Source: Flaccisagitta enflata (taxonomy: Eukaryota > Chaetognatha > Sagittoidea > Aphragmophora). From it: a stretch of 64,000 bases of DNA. The notes beneath the pieces were generated by a model. That model searched no databases, was not told the origin of the DNA, and worked only from the letters and a program-made list of their open reading frames with translations. The position numbers were made by a program, and so were the translations under genes. The stretch covers positions 27,094,001 to 27,158,000 of the forward strand of contig OZ231127.1 of assembly GCA_965153355.1 (NCBI GenBank). Direction: 5' to 3'. Below are positions 60,541 through 64,000 of the stretch, one piece after another (the stretch's first letter is position 1; the number at the start of each line of letters is the position of its first letter).

Positions 60541-61467
60541 AGAGCAACTCCTGCGACCTCTACGAGAAACGATTAGACGAATACAATGCTTGCAAAATTG
60601 AGGACGAGCCCAACACAAAGGAAATGGCCGGACAATTGATGCAAGACATGGTTCGGTACAAAATAACGCTCGAATCTCACTTCAAGACGCAATCGGCAGG
60701 GGACGTCGGCGAAACAGTTGACGACCCAGCGGAAGACGCCGGAGTGTAGGGGAGATTATCGCTGCTGCACGAAAGTAAGACGAGCGGGAAAGGTGAAGGC
60801 GAAGAGGAAGGAAAGGAGAGACCGGAAGTGACGAAGGAATCGGCGCCTCCAAAGAATACACCACCGGCGTCAATGCTAAACTCACTGAGGAAAAAAGTAT
60901 CGTTGACTGTGACTGCCGGAAAGAAAGCGCTCGGAAACGTGGTCGGCAGTCAGACGCCGGAAAGACGCCAAACCCCGTCAAATCCTCCTCCTCCTCCTCC
61001 TCCAGCGACACCCCCCGCGGCGGCGGCAGCGCCCACAACGGAAGACTCCACTCGGCCGAAAACACGGCCACTTCCACCCAGTTTTCAATTGTTTGAAGAT
61101 GAACGGCGGAAGGCGGCAGAGGCCAACAAAAAAGACAAAGAAGCCGAAAGACCTCAAAGCGTGACCACCTCCGAACGCAAGGACGATGCGGGAAATGCCA
61201 AGTCGACGACACACTCGACAAAGTCGTCAAAAAAGGGATCTCAGAGGAGTAAAACGTCGACGGTGATGTCACAACAAGTGGAGAAAGACAGACAGAGAAA
61301 AAGGGAAGCCGAAAAAGAGCGAATAAAATCCAACGACGCACAAGCAGACGCGGATATTGCTTTCCATCAGAGCATAATCCAAGATATACAAAGGCAAAAA
61401 GACCTCGACAAGACCCTCCACAAAAAAGAATTGGACAATATTGATAAAAATGCGGCAGATCTGCAGT
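60541..61467 (+). pseudogene. truncated second BEL/Pao gag copy
   Basis: Corresponds to about 50913-51850 of the gag above at high identity ('gcgacctctacgagaaacg', 'gacgccggaaagacgccaaa'). It starts inside gag without an ATG, has a premature TAG at 60747-60749 in the gag frame, and ends abruptly after 'aaaatgcggcagatctgcag'. The part from 60828 remains open and runs on to 61538 in unrelated sequence. It lacks the core, knuckles, pol and LTRs, so it cannot act alone. Small indels against the upstream copy show it is a distinct, diverged insertion. Confidence 0.88.
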
Positions 61468-61624
61468 ACGTTGATTCAGCCATTTTATTCTTCCTATGCC
61501 GTCATATATCAGATGCTCCATCGATTAGAAATGACTAACCGAATTGCAAATTCAAATTTTGCGGTCTTGGCATGACGAAACCCATCGGCGCGGTAAAACC
61601 ACTGTTTGTGGGTAAGAAAGGGAT
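61468..61624. other. unassigned sequence
   Basis: Unique-looking spacer between the gag fragment and the array; nothing recognised. Confidence 0.35.
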
Positions 61625-62275
61625 TAGGTTGCTATGGTTAATATCAGATCAGGCCTGGATTAGGTCGCTGAAACCAGGATTGAGAAATCAGGATAAGGTC
61701 GCTGAGGCTAGGATCAGGTTGCTGGGGCTGAGTCTAGGTCATCAAGGCCAGGATCAGGTCGCTGGGGCTGATAATAGGTCGCTGAGCCCTGGAATAAGTC
61801 ACTGAAGCTGGATTTGGGCTGTTGAAGCTCGGATAAGGGCAATGAGGCCAGTATTAGGTTGCTGAGGTTGGTATTAGGTCACTGAGGCTGGTACATGTTC
61901 ACTGAGGACCTTATGTATAAGGTCATTGAGGCTCGTATTAGGTCACAGGCTGGTATGTGGTCACTGAGGCGGGTATTAGGTCGCTGAGGCTGATATTAGG
62001 TTACTGAGGATAGTAGGTATTATGTTGCTGAGGCTGATAAAAGGTCCCTTAGGCCAATATCAGGCCCCTGACAAAGGTATTAGGTTGCTGAGGCCAGCGA
62101 TAGGTCACTGAGGAAAGCATTAGGTCGCTGTGACCAGTATTAAGTTGCTGAAGCTGGTAATAGATTGCTATGGCCAATTTAAGTTCGCTGAGGTTGGTAT
62201 GAGTTCACTAAGGCCAGTATTAGGTCACTTAGACTGGTATTAGGTCGCGAAGGCTGGTTTTAGACCAAGCATTGG
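61625..62275. repeat. degenerate ~20-bp minisatellite
   Basis: About 32 diverged copies of ggtcgctgaggctggtatta. Older-looking than the other arrays. Confidence 0.88.
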
Positions 62276-62520
62276 AAAAGTCTGATGTACAACTTAACAT
62301 CTGGCATGACGGAGTGAAGACAGATATGGGTTCACATATATTTACTTCATAGCAGAAAGGTTTAATTTTCTAGATCTAGCATTTTGGCACACTCATAATT
62401 CATAGATGCGCAAAAATTCAAACTTTCTTTGAAGAAATTAATGTATCTGAACCCATATCTGAATTTTTTTTATCAGAAAGTCTTCACCATACATTACAAT
62501 GTCTCTGAAATAATAATTGG
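62276..62520. other. no gene recognised; short inverted phrase
   Basis: 'acagatatgggttcacatat' (62320 on) and 'tgaacccatatctgaatttt' (62448 on) form a small inverted repeat, and 'agtctgatgtac' near 62279 has a partial partner at 62475. Possibly a short decayed foldback. Confidence 0.35.
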
Positions 62521-63272
62521 CACCTTTTTGGGCAGCGGCCCCAAAGGGCCGATGTCCTGTAGGACACAGGGGTGAATTTCTATACGTCCGCACGTCCATC
62601 CATCCGTCCGTCCATATGTCCCCCCCCTGAAGCTTCTCAATTCACAAATTCCCATTGAATAACATGGGAAAATGACAAAATGCAAACTTCCCATTGAATA
62701 ACATGGAAAATTTACAAAAAAATAGAAAAATGCATATTTCCCATCGAATAACATGGGAAATTTACAAAAAATGAAAAAAATGCGAAATTCCAATTGGATA
62801 ACATGGAAAATTGATAAAAAAATTGATAAAAAATGAAATTCTCATTGAATAACATGGATATTTGACAAGAAATTGAAAAAAATGTAAAACTCCCATTGAA
62901 TATCATGGATAATTGCCCCAAAGCCCTGAAATATGCCTTCTCAGGATGTAAGGAACATTTGGGGGGGATTTGGATCATTAAGCTGCGGTTTAAGCATGGA
63001 CACAGGGATTTTATCTTACAGGCTAGGATTTGGGCTTGAAGGCTGGGATTTGAGCCTCATGGCTGAGAGGGCCTCAAGCAAGGATTTGGGTCTTGAGGCT
63101 GGGATTTGGGTCATCAGGCTGAGATTTGGGCCATTAGACTGGGATTTGGGCCTCAAGGCTGATATTAGGGTCTAAAGTCCTCGGTAGGGGGGGACGGATG
63201 TACAGATGTAGCGGTTCACCCCTGTGTTCAACAGGACATCGGTCCTTTGGGGCCGCTGCCCAAAAAAGCAAC
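62521..63272. mobile_element. A-bounded inverted-repeat element, 750 bp
   Basis: Left 'tttttgggcagcggcccc...gtcctgtaggacacagg' and right 'cctgtgttcaacaggac...tttggggccgctgccc' form inverted ends of about 50 bp. 62640-62905: units with 'cccattgaataacatgg' (about 55-60 bp). 63000-63175: ~21-bp tgggatttgggcctcaaggc units. Subterminal cgtccgtcc and gggggggac tracts. No ORF. Confidence 0.8.
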
Positions 63273-63301
63273 ATCAGCATAAAAAGTCGCAAAAGCAAAT
63301 A

Positions 63302-63478
63302 CAGTTAAACCCCGCTCTAACGGATTTCAGGGGACCAACAGTTTTTTTCTATTATAGGTGGACTTCTGTTATTGCCAACAAAGAAACTAAAAGAAATTAA
63401 CTTGAAGGGCTCATGAATTTGTGTCTGTTATAAGCGGAATTCCGTTGGTGGCGGGTCCGTTAGAGCGGGGTTCAACTG
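63302..63478. mobile_element. 177-bp MITE with pogo/mariner-like ends
   Basis: CAGTTAAACCCCGCTCTAAC at the left and GTTAGAGCGGGGTTCAACTG at the right, flanked by TA (63300-63301, 63479-63480). CAGTT-AACC-type ends and the TA target fit pogo/mariner-derived MITEs. The inner parts also pair ('ggggaccaacag' against 'ctgttataagcggaattcc' partly). No ORF. It lies immediately beside a family A motif. Confidence 0.8.
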
Positions 63479-63479
63479 T

Positions 63480-63665
63480 AGTCGCTAAAGCGTTAGATGA
63501 TCAGTGGTACCCATTGCCCCTAAGATACTGTGAGAGGGGCAGTGGCCCTGAAGGACCCGATGATCGATGTTTGGCTGGGATTTGTGCCCTGAGGCTGGTA
63601 TTTGTACCCTGAATTTCCCAAAAATTCCGCCAGAGCAAATTTTCAATCGGCGAGTAGATATCATG
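63480..63665 (+). repeat. family A motif, H1-core-H2-H3 part
   Basis: H1 as CGCTAAAGCG (63483-63492), ttagatgatcagtggtaccc, stem gcccct/aggggc (63516-63542), 'cagtggccctgaagg'. The downstream part resembles 60365-60490. Confidence 0.65.
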
Positions 63666-63776
63666 CCCTAAAACACCCCTACCCCAAACACTAGCCCTAA
63701 CCCTAACCTCACCCCTAGGACTATCCCTGACCTTGTCCCTAACCCTAAAACTAACTCTACCCCTAACCCTAACTCG
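63666..63776. repeat. degenerate telomere-like CCCTAA repeat
   Basis: ccctaaccctaacc, ccctaaccctaaaac and cccctaaccctaac blocks mixed with variants such as ccctgacc. Too degenerate to be an active end; an interstitial or decayed tract. Confidence 0.65.
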
Positions 63777-63839
63777 TTACCCGCTTTCGAGTGGTTGACC
63801 GCTAAAAACAAAAGACAAAAGGGCGTTAGGTCTCGGTAA

Positions 63840-64000
63840 ACGTGACCGATACGTTTTTAGTATTACGATTAGAAAATTTTTTTTCTCCTAAAATGAAGCC
63901 TTCATTTGTTCTTAAAATGTTCTTAATTTTGGGGCTATTCGAAGCTCTGATGTTCTTATAAACTAGGTTCTTATAAAGGTGTCACACTATAAGTCGTGTG
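63840..64000. repeat. dispersed repeat shared with 10.1-10.5 kb
   Basis: 'aaaatgaagccttcatttg', 'gttcttaattttggggctat' and 'ttataaactaggttcttata' match the reverse complement of 10100-10480 piecewise. It runs off the window. Confidence 0.55.

Overview
The window looks like nuclear DNA of an unidentified invertebrate-type animal. It holds a full BEL/Pao LTR retrotransposon (a group known from animals), a full endonuclease-type LINE, TA-flanked inverted-repeat elements, dense micro- and minisatellites and a degenerate TTAGGG-type tract at the right end. I saw no bacterial operon, rRNA gene, CRISPR array or convincing tRNA gene. I cannot name the species.

Layout. 1-8.2 kb: hairpin-ended dispersed repeats, a 19-bp and an 18-bp minisatellite, about 168-bp repeat units into which two TA-target elements have inserted, and G-rich/C-rich arrays. 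8.2-17.1 kb: mostly unique sequence with GA/CT microsatellites, one TA-flanked foldback and a few weak candidates for host exons. 17.1-24.1 kb: more 168-bp units with a nested TA element, two related 620-bp palindromes, an inverted partner of the first hairpin/19-bp element, and a 740-bp G-rich array. 24.7-32.6 kb: a dense cluster of two short structured repeat families, here called A and B, several bounding inverted minisatellites. 32.6-45.4 kb: duplicated segments, a possible small host gene, a CpG-rich promoter-like patch, 10-bp, 6-bp, GA and GAAA arrays, another foldback, and a second copy of a 14-bp-array element. 45.4-49.8 kb: intact two-ORF LINE on the minus strand, inserted in an A-family element. 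50.1-60.3 kb: BEL/Pao element with 543/542-bp LTRs, gag, pol and a third ORF. 60.3-64 kb: truncated second gag, a 20-bp array, an A-bounded element, a pogo/mariner-like MITE and the telomere-like tract.

The strongest new-looking signals are two. (1) Family A is a dispersed motif of several consecutive stems that keep pairing while their bases change between copies, as expected for a selected RNA fold. (2) The BEL/Pao element carries a 687-codon third ORF with no in-place ATG start near its beginning. A splice donor overlapping the stop of a tiny leader ORF and an acceptor just after pol would join an ATG in frame to it.

The autonomous retroelements could supply reverse transcriptase and integrase to relatives. 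No transposase gene is visible, so the TA-flanked palindromes and A/B elements are non-autonomous here. Host coding content appears very low.
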